Assembly: GCA_017882245.1 (NCBI GenBank)
Contig: JADGPV010000110.1
Location: 1 to 5,714, forward strand
Origin: Bacteroidales bacterium
GTDB lineage: Bacteria > Bacteroidota > Bacteroidia > Bacteroidales > VadinHA17
DNA length: 5,714 bases
Reading direction: 5' to 3'
Positions 1 through 5,714 of the stretch are shown here, piece after piece (within the stretch, counting starts at the first letter, position 1; each line of letters starts with the position of its first letter). Under the pieces are notes generated by a model. The model had not been told where the DNA came from. It did not search any database and saw only the letters and a program-made list of their open reading frames with translations. Both the position numbers and the translations under genes were made by a program.

Positions 1-892
1 GATCAATAAAACCTTCGGGCGTGATTGAATGCTCCCCTGTCATTGAATTAAGGAAGACAGTGAAGAGATTGTTCGACATAGTCACTTTGCGGTCGGATGA
101 CAAAAAGGCTACTCCTTCGTTAAGAACATGCAGGTGCCTGAAAAGTTTTTCCTTCTGAAGAGTAAGCTCCTCAGTGTTTTTGGAGAGGTTTTTATATATC
201 CTTACGATCTCCTTGCCTGTCTCCCCGATTTCATCCTTAGGAAAGATTATTGAGGGGTCATTTCCTTCACCCCGTCTGACCCTGGCTGCAAACTCACGCA
301 GCATGGTAACACTTTTCCCCATACGCCTGGTTACAAGAGTAAGGAGTGCCCATATAACCAGGAATGTAACAGTCATAAAGAAGAGAGATATCTTCTGCCT
401 TCTCAGAAATTCCTTGATATTAATGTTGTATTCTTCAGCCAGCCTGACGTAATAAGTGCTGAAGTATCTTGAAAAATAATAGTACTCCTTTCCTGTCGAG
501 GCAGATTTACGAACAGCTGTCCCATATGGCGAGAAATGTGATTTGCCTACCTCAGGCCTGTTAAGGTGATTCTCCATTTTACTCCAGTCATCCACCGAGC
601 TGTCATACAGGATTTCGCCATCTATGGCTATAATAGTGATGCGCAGGTCAGGAACCGGTATCAGTTTGTAGATTGAGTCAATCAGCTTATAATGGCCGCT
701 TGCCATCAGTGAGTTTGCTTTGATATAATTATCAACAAGGCCTGACATGTCGTTCAGCCTGTAATCAAGGGCGGCTATCCTGATCTTCTTTTCGCGACTG
801 TACTGGTAAGCCATCATGAGTACAGTGAAAAGTATGAAAATACTGAAGTAGTATAGGAATAGTTTTCGCTTATAGCTTTGTCTGCCTGTCAT
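1..892 (-). CDS. phoR: PhoR-like membrane sensor histidine kinase, N-terminal 297 residues (3' end beyond window)
   Basis: Translating the minus strand from an ATG at 892 gives an open frame with no stop to the window edge. A short basic N-terminus is followed by a hydrophobic segment (about residues 10-28), an extracytoplasmic domain (about 30-165) and a second membrane segment (about 167-188). A HAMP linker follows (about 188-240, containing PKDEIGETGKEIV), then the start of a PAS-like domain (about 250-297, with NEGVAFLSSDRKV). The extracytoplasmic part contains KMENHLNRPEV (residues 105-115), a motif I recall from Bacteroidota kinases of this type. The catalytic parts (H-box, N, G1, G2) lie beyond the window, so kinase activity is inferred from domain order and from the response regulator 12 bases upstream. 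By context it senses phosphate status through PstSCAB and PhoU and phosphorylates the adjacent regulator. There is no Shine-Dalgarno sequence; the start is preceded by an A-rich run. The phoR symbol rests on synteny more than on sequence. Confidence 0.88.
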   Translation of the reverse strand, partial: MTGRQSYKRKLFLYYFSIFILFTVLMMAYQYSREKKIRIAALDYRLNDMSGLVDNYIKANSLMASGHYKLIDSIYKLIPVPDLRITIIAIDGEILYDSSVDDWSKMENHLNRPEVGKSHFSPYGTAVRKSASTGKEYYYFSRYFSTYYVRLAEEYNINIKEFLRRQKISLFFMTVTFLVIWALLTLVTRRMGKSVTMLREFAARVRRGEGNDPSIIFPKDEIGETGKEIVRIYKNLSKNTEELTLQKEKLFRHLHVLNEGVAFLSSDRKVTMSNNLFTVFLNSMTGEHSITPEGFID

Positions 893-904
893 AGGTTTCT
901 TTTT

Positions 905-1582
905 TCAATCGCCGAAATAATATCCGTACCCTGATTTGTTCTTTATCAGAATGCTTTTTTCGCCCAGTTTTCGTCTGATCCGGGCAATGGTGACATCCAC
1001 GGTGCGTTCCGTAACAATCACATCGTCACCCCATATCCTTGCGAGTATCTCTGTTCGGGGATATATCTTCCCGGGGTTCTGGACAAAAAGAGCAAGTATA
1101 TCATACTCTTTTCTTGTCAGTTCAAGCACTTTGTCGCCAGATAGAATCAGTTTGTTGTCCATGTCCACCACAAAATCACCGGTGGCGGTTGATACTGTCA
1201 CCTGTGATGGCGACGATCTTCGGATTATGGCTTTTACCCTCGCCATCAGCTCCCTGACAGAAAATGGTTTGGCCATGTAGTCATCGGCCCCCAGGTTAAA
1301 TCCGGTCATCTTATCATTTTCAGTATCCCTGGCAGTGAGGAAGATGACAGGGGTTGTCAGGTTATATTCCTTTCTTATTTTTTCCGCCAGTCTGAAACCA
1401 GATACAGGCCCCATCATAACATCGAGGATAAAAAGGTGGTAGGAGGAGAGGTTCTTGCGCAAGGCCTCCTCAGCTGACGTTGCAGTATCTACCGTATACC
1501 CCTCGCCCGCAAGATTGAATGAGAGTATTTCGAGGATGTCTTCCTCATCATCAACAACCAGTATTCTTTTGTTCTCAACCAT
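905..1582 (-). CDS. phoB: OmpR/PhoB-family phosphate response regulator
   Basis: This 225-residue two-domain transcription factor has the family's usual length. The receiver domain (about 5-122) shows the acidic pair D11-D12, the phosphoacceptor D54 in LFILDVMM, T83 in FLTARD and K105 in MAKPF. The C-terminal winged-helix DNA-binding domain (about 130-225) carries LTRKEYDIL, a recognition helix around TERTVDVTIARIRRKLG (191-207) and the closing wing GYGYYF. I chose the ATG at 1582 (MVENKRILVVDDEED). An in-frame ATG at 1648 would add 22 residues read from a repeat tract, which do not resemble a receiver domain. Phosphorylated by the kinase encoded 12 bases downstream, it should activate phosphate-starvation genes. 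One oddity is that the residues after D54 read VMMGPVSGF, whereas the family usually has MMPG, so the proline is one place later. It lies 86 bases after phoU. The OmpR-type call is firm; the phoB name comes from the pst-phoU context. Confidence 0.93.
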   Translation of the reverse strand: MVENKRILVVDDEEDILEILSFNLAGEGYTVDTATSAEEALRKNLSSYHLFILDVMMGPVSGFRLAEKIRKEYNLTTPVIFLTARDTENDKMTGFNLGADDYMAKPFSVRELMARVKAIIRRSSPSQVTVSTATGDFVVDMDNKLILSGDKVLELTRKEYDILALFVQNPGKIYPRTEILARIWGDDVIVTERTVDVTIARIRRKLGEKSILIKNKSGYGYYFGD

Positions 1583-1593
1583 CGGTTTATTTA

Positions 1594-1654
1594 TGTCTTG
1601 CGGTCTTGCAGTCTGACAAAGTCTCACCCTCGCTCCCTCATATCTCATATCTCA
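1594..1654 (-). repeat. degenerate short tandem repeats in the phoU-regulator gap
   Basis: Read on the minus strand, positions 1654-1620 are five consecutive 7-base units: TGAGATA, TGAGATA, TGAGGGA, GCGAGGG, TGAGACT. The first two are identical and the others have drifted. After TTTGTC, 8-base AGAC-led units follow (AGACTGCA, AGACCGCA, AGACATAA). Their core is the duplicated GCAAGACC/GCAAGACA at 1609-1594. Together they fill most of the 86-base gap. The tract is non-coding if the regulator starts at 1582. I see no strong hairpin, so it does not look like an intrinsic terminator. Its function is unknown. Confidence 0.7.
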
Positions 1655-1659
1655 GGTCT

Positions 1660-1667
1660 CAAATCTA
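1660..1667 (-). promoter_or_regulatory. possible Bacteroidota -7 element upstream of the response regulator
   Basis: The minus strand reads TAGATTTG just after the phoU stop codon, which fits the Bacteroidota -7 consensus TAnnTTTG. No TTTG lies at the expected spacing upstream; the nearest similar sequence, TTGG, is only 14 bases away. If active, it would give the two-component genes their own transcript with a leader of about 70 bases containing the repeat tract. The motif is short and chance occurrence is easy. Confidence 0.2.
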
Positions 1668-1668
1668 C

Positions 1669-2361
1669 CTATTTATCTTTCCCAATCCCTGTATGCCTGA
1701 TATCTGTTCCCTGCATTGAATAGATCGAAGCTTCAGCGATGTTTGTAGCATGATCGGCTATCCTCTCAATGTTGGATATCATATCCTTTAATTCGACATA
1801 TCTCAGCACTATCTGACGTGTTTCATCATCAAGAGATGTTTTGTTGATATCGTTGACCAGAAGTTTGTAGTTCATCTCGTCAATGACCGAGTCATTCTTT
1901 ATCGTCCATATTGCAAAGTCGGGATCGGCATTGATGAATGAAAGAAGTGACTTCTCTACCATGATGGTCCCTGAGGCAAGCATGTTGTTTACAAGCGAGC
2001 AGATTGAACCATATTCCTTGCTTTTTCTGATATTTCCGATTATCCTGGTAAGGTTCATGATCCGGTCACCAATCCGTTCAAGATTAATAGTCATACGATA
2101 GCATGCCACGATACGGCGCACATCGGATGCCACCGGCTGGTATAGCACGATGGTATTCGTAAACTGCTCTCCGATAACCACTTCATAGTTATCGAGAAGA
2201 TTTTCAGCATCTCTTACCTGTCTGGTCAGCTCATTGAAATCCTGGTCATCAGACGTGTTCATCAGTTTCTCAAGCAGTGTTAGCTGTTTCAGCACCAGGT
2301 TGGCCATCTCGCTGAAGCTGGTCATTATCTCTTTTATTGCCTGTTCCTTTTTTCCGCTCAT
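1669..2361 (-). CDS. phoU: phosphate signalling/transport regulator PhoU
   Basis: This 230-residue, largely helical cytoplasmic protein has the usual PhoU length and two repeated three-helix-bundle halves. Each half carries the family's metal-binding type motif: NLERIGDRIMNL (residues 94-105) and NIERIADHATNIAE (197-210). The conserved QPVASDVRRI stretch at 75-84 is also typical. PhoU is known to link the PstSCAB transporter to the PhoR kinase. It keeps signalling off when phosphate is plentiful and restrains uptake. Its place between pstB and the regulator-kinase pair fits that role exactly. I chose the ATG at 2361 (MSGKKEQ). The same frame stays open to an ATG at 2556, but that extension lies mostly over the pstB 3' end in another frame and is not PhoU-like. 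There is no Shine-Dalgarno sequence; the start is preceded by A-rich sequence. The tail after about residue 215 is variable in the family. Confidence 0.95.
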   Translation of the reverse strand: MSGKKEQAIKEIMTSFSEMANLVLKQLTLLEKLMNTSDDQDFNELTRQVRDAENLLDNYEVVIGEQFTNTIVLYQPVASDVRRIVACYRMTINLERIGDRIMNLTRIIGNIRKSKEYGSICSLVNNMLASGTIMVEKSLLSFINADPDFAIWTIKNDSVIDEMNYKLLVNDINKTSLDDETRQIVLRYVELKDMISNIERIADHATNIAEASIYSMQGTDIRHTGIGKDK

Positions 2362-2376
2362 TTTCAGGTGTTTTAA

Positions 2377-2384
2377 CAAAAGTA
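2377..2384 (-). promoter_or_regulatory. possible Bacteroidota -7 element upstream of phoU
   Basis: The 40-base pstB-phoU gap contains TACTTTTG on the minus strand, a match to the Bacteroidota -7 motif TAnnTTTG, 15 bases before the phoU ATG. The implied transcript would have a leader of only about ten bases. No convincing TTTG sits at the expected upstream spacing; the nearest candidate, TTCG, is 22 bases away at the end of pstB. The gap is also the most AT-rich stretch nearby. This is a weak candidate for an internal phoU-regulator-kinase promoter. Confidence 0.27.
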
Positions 2385-2401
2385 AGAAATTAGTGTTTTG
2401 A

Positions 2402-3178
2402 TCATCCGAATTTGCCAGTAAGATATGCTTCCGTACGCTTATCCTTAGGGTTAGTAAAGAGTGTCTCTGTCCTGCCTGCCTCGACCAGCTCGCCGAGGTA
2501 CATGAACATCGATTCGTCTGATATCCTGGCTGCCTGCGACATATTATGAGTAACAAGTACCAGTGTGTATTGTTTCTTCAGTTCGACGAGCAGATCTTCG
2601 ATCTTTGATGTAGCAACAGGGTCAAGTGCGGAGGTAGGCTCATCGAGGAGCAGCACCTCGGGATTGAAAGCGATGGCTCGCGCCACACACAGACGCTGTT
2701 GCTGCCCTCCGGAGAGGAAAGTGCCCTTGCGGTAAAGGAATTCCTTTACTTCATCCCACAGGGTGACACTTTTAAGGGCGTTTTCAACGATCTCGTCACG
2801 CTGGCTCTTCTTAAGCCTGATGTCATTCAGGCTGAAACCGGCAACGACATTCTCATAAATTGTCATGTTGGGGAAGGGATTTGGTCGCTGGAACACCATT
2901 CCCACCTTGCGCCGCAGATCGATGACGGACATCGAGAAGATACTCTGTCCGTCAAGCAGTATTTCACCCTTTGTCTCAATATCAGGATAAAGCTCATGCA
3001 ACCGATTCAGAGCGCGCAACAGAGTACTCTTACCACAACCCGAAGGACCCATGATAGCAGTGATGCTGTTTCGTTTTATGACGGCACTCACATCATTGAC
3101 AGCATAATGGCCGGGCTCATATGCTATAAAGAGGTTTTCAATCTTAATTACTGGTTCGCTGTTTAGTGTGTCACTCAT
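2402..3178 (-). CDS. pstB: phosphate ABC transporter ATP-binding protein PstB
   Basis: This 258-residue cytoplasmic ATPase has the usual PstB length and energises phosphate import through PstC and PstA. All ABC motifs are intact: Walker A GPSGCGKST (44-52), Q-loop Q97 in the PstB-typical VFQRPNPFP, signature LSGGQQQRL (155-163), Walker B VLLLDEPTSALDP (175-187) and switch histidine H211 in VTHNM. ALNRLHEL after Walker A and the long helical region with DIETKGEILLDG are characteristic of PstB rather than of other ABC ATPases. The start at 3178 lies 5 bases after the pstA stop, so the two are very probably co-transcribed and translationally linked. No Shine-Dalgarno sequence is visible. The C-terminus (TEAYLTGKFG) ends as PstB proteins normally do. 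Confidence 0.98.
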   Translation of the reverse strand: MSDTLNSEPVIKIENLFIAYEPGHYAVNDVSAVIKRNSITAIMGPSGCGKSTLLRALNRLHELYPDIETKGEILLDGQSIFSMSVIDLRRKVGMVFQRPNPFPNMTIYENVVAGFSLNDIRLKKSQRDEIVENALKSVTLWDEVKEFLYRKGTFLSGGQQQRLCVARAIAFNPEVLLLDEPTSALDPVATSKIEDLLVELKKQYTLVLVTHNMSQAARISDESMFMYLGELVEAGRTETLFTNPKDKRTEAYLTGKFG

Positions 3179-3183
3179 CAGTG

Positions 3184-4065
3184 TCAGATATATTTACGTT
3201 TTGAGGCTATTCTTCTTGAGAGCAGGTTCATTGAGAGAACGAAGACCATGAGGAAGAGAGAGGCGCTCCATACCAGGTTAACCATGTTCGGGTCGTTATA
3301 GAAGTCCCATATCAGCAAGGGCACCGCGCTTACAGGCTTGGTGATGTCGAAGCTGATAGAAGGGCTTCCCAGTGCTGTCAGCATCAGCGGCGCTGTCTCG
3401 CCCAGAATTCTTGACAGTGCCAGCAGCACACCCGTGGCCAGACCGCTGAAACTTACAGGGATGAGGATTTTGTAGATCATCTTGTAATAGGGTACACCAA
3501 GGGCAAATGCCGCCTCCCTGATGGTTGTGGGAATCATCAGCATTGTCTCCTCCGTTGATCTTATAATCAGCGGCAGCATCATGATGGTCAGTGCCACACT
3601 GCCTGCCAGGGCTGAATAGCCCCGGGTGATGTTCTTCACAACCCAGATGTATGCAATAATGCCGAGTATTATTGAAGGCACGCCCTGAAGGATCTCGGTT
3701 AGGCTTCTGATAATGCCTGCATATCTTTTTTCCCTGTTCTCATAAAGGTATATGCCAGTCATCAGTCCCAGCGGGATAGCCAGGAGGGAGGCTGCAAGAA
3801 CCATCAGCAGTGATCCTGTCAGACCGTTGGCGATACCTCCGGGGATGATCTCGCCGGATGAGGCTGCCGTCATTGCCTGAAAGGTGTCAGGAGCCGGTTC
3901 GGTGAAGAAAGCAATATTGATCTGCCTGTAACCTTTTAATGCCAGATTCCCCACGATAAGAAATATAGGTATGACGGTGACTGCAGCACCTGCAATGATG
4001 AGATACCTGAAGCGGCCATTGGTGCGGTTGCGGCGTTTGATATTGTCCTTAAGCTCTATCTGCAT
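3184..4065 (-). CDS. pstA: phosphate ABC transporter permease PstA
   Basis: This 293-residue inner-membrane permease pairs with PstC to form the phosphate channel. A basic cytoplasmic N-terminus (KRRNRTNGRFR) precedes about six membrane segments near residues 20-44, 83-108, 121-145, 150-170, 205-232 and 262-283. The extracytoplasmic loop between the first two contains GEIIPGGIANGLTGS, the PstA-typical GG-IxN-GS region. The ABC-permease EAA loop that docks on PstB is EAAFALGVPYYKMIYKILIP (184-203). The stretch LLALSRILGETAPLMLTALG (214-233) is also characteristic of PstA. The gene begins 7 bases after the pstC stop and ends 5 bases before pstB, so it sits in the middle of one transcript. Length and motifs are complete, with no sign of damage. 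Confidence 0.97.
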   Translation of the reverse strand: MQIELKDNIKRRNRTNGRFRYLIIAGAAVTVIPIFLIVGNLALKGYRQINIAFFTEPAPDTFQAMTAASSGEIIPGGIANGLTGSLLMVLAASLLAIPLGLMTGIYLYENREKRYAGIIRSLTEILQGVPSIILGIIAYIWVVKNITRGYSALAGSVALTIMMLPLIIRSTEETMLMIPTTIREAAFALGVPYYKMIYKILIPVSFSGLATGVLLALSRILGETAPLMLTALGSPSISFDITKPVSAVPLLIWDFYNDPNMVNLVWSASLFLMVFVLSMNLLSRRIASKRKYI

Positions 4066-4072
4066 GGCCCTG

Positions 4073-4924
4073 CTAAGCGAAACGTTTTACTATCAGTTTT
4101 CCTGCAGCATTGACAAGAGCAGTTATCACAAAGAGAAGCAGCCCTATTGCTATCAGTGCACTCATCTTGAGTCCGTCAGCCTCGCCGAACTGGTTGGCTA
4201 TGACAGATGCCATAGTGTTACCCGGGGCAAACAGTCCCTTTGGGATCAGGTTGGCATTGCCTATAAGCAGAGTGACGGCCATTGTCTCTCCCAGGGCCCT
4301 GCCAAGTGCCAGGATGAAACTGGCGACTATACCTGATCTGGCTGAGGGGATGACAACGCTGAAGATGACCTCACGGCGTGTGGCGCCCAGAGAAAAAGCT
4401 GCCTCCTTGAGTTCTGCCGGAACCATGGAGATGATCTCGGTGCTCAGTGAGGTAGCGTAGGGGACTATCATAATAGCCAGTACCAGCGAGGCAGTGAAGA
4501 CGCCGAACCCCTGATCAGTAAGGCCGGTACTTATCAGCAATGGCCTCAGCGCATAGAATCCCCAGAAACCATAAACGATTGATGGTATCCCTGCAAGCAG
4601 GTCAACCAGGCTCCGGAGGATACCGGCAGTGCGCGTTCCTCTGTAATATTCTGCAATGAAGAGGGAGGTCGAGAACGCCATCGGTATGCAGATGATCAGG
4701 GCGAGTACAGAGGTAATGACGGTACCTGCAATGAAAGGCATTGCACCATACTCTTCACTGCCGGATGTCGGGTTCCATACCGTGGAGGTAATGAACCCCA
4801 GACCATATTCCTTAAACGCAGGAATAGCCCCTCCTGTGAGGGAGAGGACTATCCCGGCACTTAATAACAGGATTATCAGTGACGAGATAAACAGTAAGGC
4901 CTTTGTGACCCTGTCACCGTTCAT
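4073..4924 (-). CDS. pstC: phosphate ABC transporter permease PstC
   Basis: This 283-residue inner-membrane permease is the partner of PstA. About six hydrophobic segments are visible, near residues 7-29, 62-92, 101-130, 140-165, 195-222 and 253-276. Diagnostic PstC features include WNPTSGSEEYGAMPFIAGT (50-68), the LLAGIPSIVYGFWG segment (109-122) and the EAA docking loop EAAFSLGATRREVIFSVVIP (174-193). ALGRALGETMAVTLLIGN (206-223) closes the core. It is shorter than E. coli PstC, mainly at the N-terminus, but starts sensibly just before the first membrane helix. The ATG at 4924 lies 5 bases after the pstS stop. A short AGGA sits 3 bases before the start, too close to be a standard ribosome-binding site. 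The order pstS-pstC-pstA-pstB is the classical operon order. Confidence 0.97.
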   Translation of the reverse strand: MNGDRVTKALLFISSLIILLLSAGIVLSLTGGAIPAFKEYGLGFITSTVWNPTSGSEEYGAMPFIAGTVITSVLALIICIPMAFSTSLFIAEYYRGTRTAGILRSLVDLLAGIPSIVYGFWGFYALRPLLISTGLTDQGFGVFTASLVLAIMIVPYATSLSTEIISMVPAELKEAAFSLGATRREVIFSVVIPSARSGIVASFILALGRALGETMAVTLLIGNANLIPKGLFAPGNTMASVIANQFGEADGLKMSALIAIGLLLFVITALVNAAGKLIVKRFA

Positions 4925-4929
4925 CAGTC

Positions 4930-5714
4930 CTATTTCAGGATCGGTCGACCCTCGTATGTTACACCCTTAAGTACCAGTTCGGCCTTCTCGGCAGCTTTCT
5001 TGGGCAACGGAGCATAGTTTACACTCATTGCAATAGCCTGTCCGTTCTCACGGATGAGCCAGCTGACAGTATTCACTGTTGCTTCAGCAGTAGCTTGTGA
5101 GCGATCGGCATATGCCTGCTCCCTGTACATTATAATCCATGTGAAGCTTGAGATAGGGTAAGCTTCAGGGTGTGATGAATTGGTGATCATGATTCTCGTG
5201 TCAGCCGGCATCTCAGCGTCAGCGGCAGCAGTGAACGATGCGAGTGTGGGCTCAATGAAGTTCCCGGCCTGATTCATCACCTGCACCATGGATATCTTCT
5301 GTGCAAAGGCATACTCAAACCCTATATATCCTATCGTTCCCTTGCTCTGGCTGATGGTGCCTGCTACACCAGGATTGCCTTTGGCGCCGATGCCCACAGG
5401 CCAGTTAAGGGCTTTGCCTCTGCCGAGGGTCTCATTCCAGGTCTGGCTGACCTTCGACATGTAATCACTGAAAATATATGTCGTGCCGCTGCCATCAGAC
5501 CGGTAAACGACAGTGATATTCATATCCGGAAGTGTGAGGCCGGGATTAACATCGGCGATCTTCTTATCATTCCATTTTGTTATGGTACCAAGGAAAATAC
5601 CCTCAAGCAAGTCAGGCTTGAGCTTCAGTCCTGTCACTCGCGGGAGGTTATATGCTATGACTACCGCACCGATGCAGGTAGGAATATGAACCACCTCTGC
5701 TGGCATATCTGACA
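4930..5714 (-). CDS. pstS: phosphate-binding protein PstS, C-terminal part (5' end beyond window)
   Basis: This is the exported phosphate-binding protein that delivers phosphate to PstC-PstA. About 260 C-terminal residues are visible and the frame is open to the right edge. The ATG at 5706 is not the true start. The preceding codons encode Ser-Asp, giving an SDMP stretch that corresponds to the family's S-D phosphate-contact region (D56 in mature E. coli PstS). The signal peptide and roughly the first lobe strand are therefore missing from view. Visible hallmarks are VVHIPTCIGAVVIAYNLP (5-22 counted from that methionine), LGTITKWND (39-47), the phosphate-binding loop RSDGSGTT (69-76), GTIGYIGFEYA and the C-terminal YAPLP. 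It is the first gene of the visible pst operon, 5 bases before pstC. The operon promoter and any Pho-type operator would lie outside the window. Whether it is a lipoprotein or a soluble periplasmic protein cannot be told. Confidence 0.96.
   Translation of the reverse strand, partial: SDMPAEVVHIPTCIGAVVIAYNLPRVTGLKLKPDLLEGIFLGTITKWNDKKIADVNPGLTLPDMNITVVYRSDGSGTTYIFSDYMSKVSQTWNETLGRGKALNWPVGIGAKGNPGVAGTISQSKGTIGYIGFEYAFAQKISMVQVMNQAGNFIEPTLASFTAAADAEMPADTRIMITNSSHPEAYPISSFTWIIMYREQAYADRSQATAEATVNTVSWLIRENGQAIAMSVNYAPLPKKAAEKAELVLKGVTYEGRPILK

Noticed and set aside
174..452. Plus-strand 92-codon open frame
   Set aside because: It lies antisense to the continuous minus-strand kinase frame, which has clear membrane and HAMP features. 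Its product has no recognisable domain.
1583..1648. N-terminal extension of the response regulator to the ATG at 1648
   Set aside because: The extra 22 residues are translated from the repeat tract and precede the normal receiver start MVENKRILVVDDEE, so 1582 is the better start.
1583..1668. Intrinsic terminator after phoU
   Set aside because: No GC-rich stem followed by a T-run is visible on the minus strand; the gap is tandem repeat rather than inverted repeat.
2362..2556. N-terminal extension of PhoU to the ATG at 2556
   Set aside because: It would add 65 Cys- and Arg-rich residues that mostly overlap the pstB 3' end in another frame. PhoU proteins start near MSGKKEQ.
2699..3166. Plus-strand 155-codon open frame, the longest antisense frame
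   Set aside because: It lies entirely opposite pstB, whose ABC motifs are all intact. Its translation resembles no family I know and is best explained as a codon-bias shadow.
3971..4460. Overlapping plus-strand frames of 121 and 116 codons
   Set aside because: Both lie opposite pstA/pstC, overlap each other in different frames, and show no domain or start-site support.
5704..5706. ATG at 5706 as the true start of pstS
   Set aside because: The preceding in-frame codons complete the conserved Ser-Asp phosphate-contact region. The product would also lack a signal peptide and much of the first lobe.
1..5714. CRISPR array, insertion sequence, tRNA/rRNA or defence genes
   Set aside because: Coding sequence covers nearly the whole window with an intact pst-pho gene set. 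No spaced repeats, transposase motifs or RNA-gene features were seen.

Overview
This window is a single-direction phosphate-uptake and phosphate-signalling locus. Every real gene lies on the minus strand, so transcription runs from the right edge (about 5714) to the left edge (1). In transcription order they are pstS (5' end cut off), pstC, pstA, pstB, phoU, an OmpR/PhoB-type response regulator, and a membrane sensor histidine kinase (3' half cut off). Coding density is very high. The only non-coding stretches are gaps of 5, 7, 5, 40, 86 and 12 bases, so no gene-free stretch reaches 300 bases. The left 892 bases may look empty because no complete open reading frame ends there, but they encode the first 297 residues of the kinase.

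The organism is most likely a member of the Bacteroidota, probably Bacteroidales or a relative. This is inferred from three things. Good Shine-Dalgarno sequences are absent and start codons are often preceded by A-rich sequence. TAnnTTTG elements, the Bacteroidota -7 promoter motif, occur in the two larger gaps. The kinase has an extracytoplasmic domain with a KMENHLNRPEV-type motif that I associate with Bacteroidota PhoR-like kinases. No rRNA or marker gene is present to confirm this.

The genes work together as follows. PstS captures inorganic phosphate outside the inner membrane. PstC and PstA form the membrane channel, and PstB hydrolyses ATP to drive import. PhoU couples the transporter state to the sensor kinase. 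The kinase (PhoR-like) and response regulator (PhoB-like) would then control expression of phosphate-starvation genes, probably including this operon. The short pstS-pstC-pstA-pstB gaps imply one transcript. The wider gaps before phoU and before the regulator are the only places in the window where internal promoters or processing are plausible.

I found no mobile element, CRISPR array, RNA gene or clear terminator. The gene content is a well-known system. The points worth a second look are small: a degenerate 7-8 bp tandem-repeat tract filling the phoU-regulator gap, possible internal promoters, a shifted proline beside the regulator's phosphorylation site, and a sizeable extracytoplasmic sensor domain in the PhoR-like kinase.
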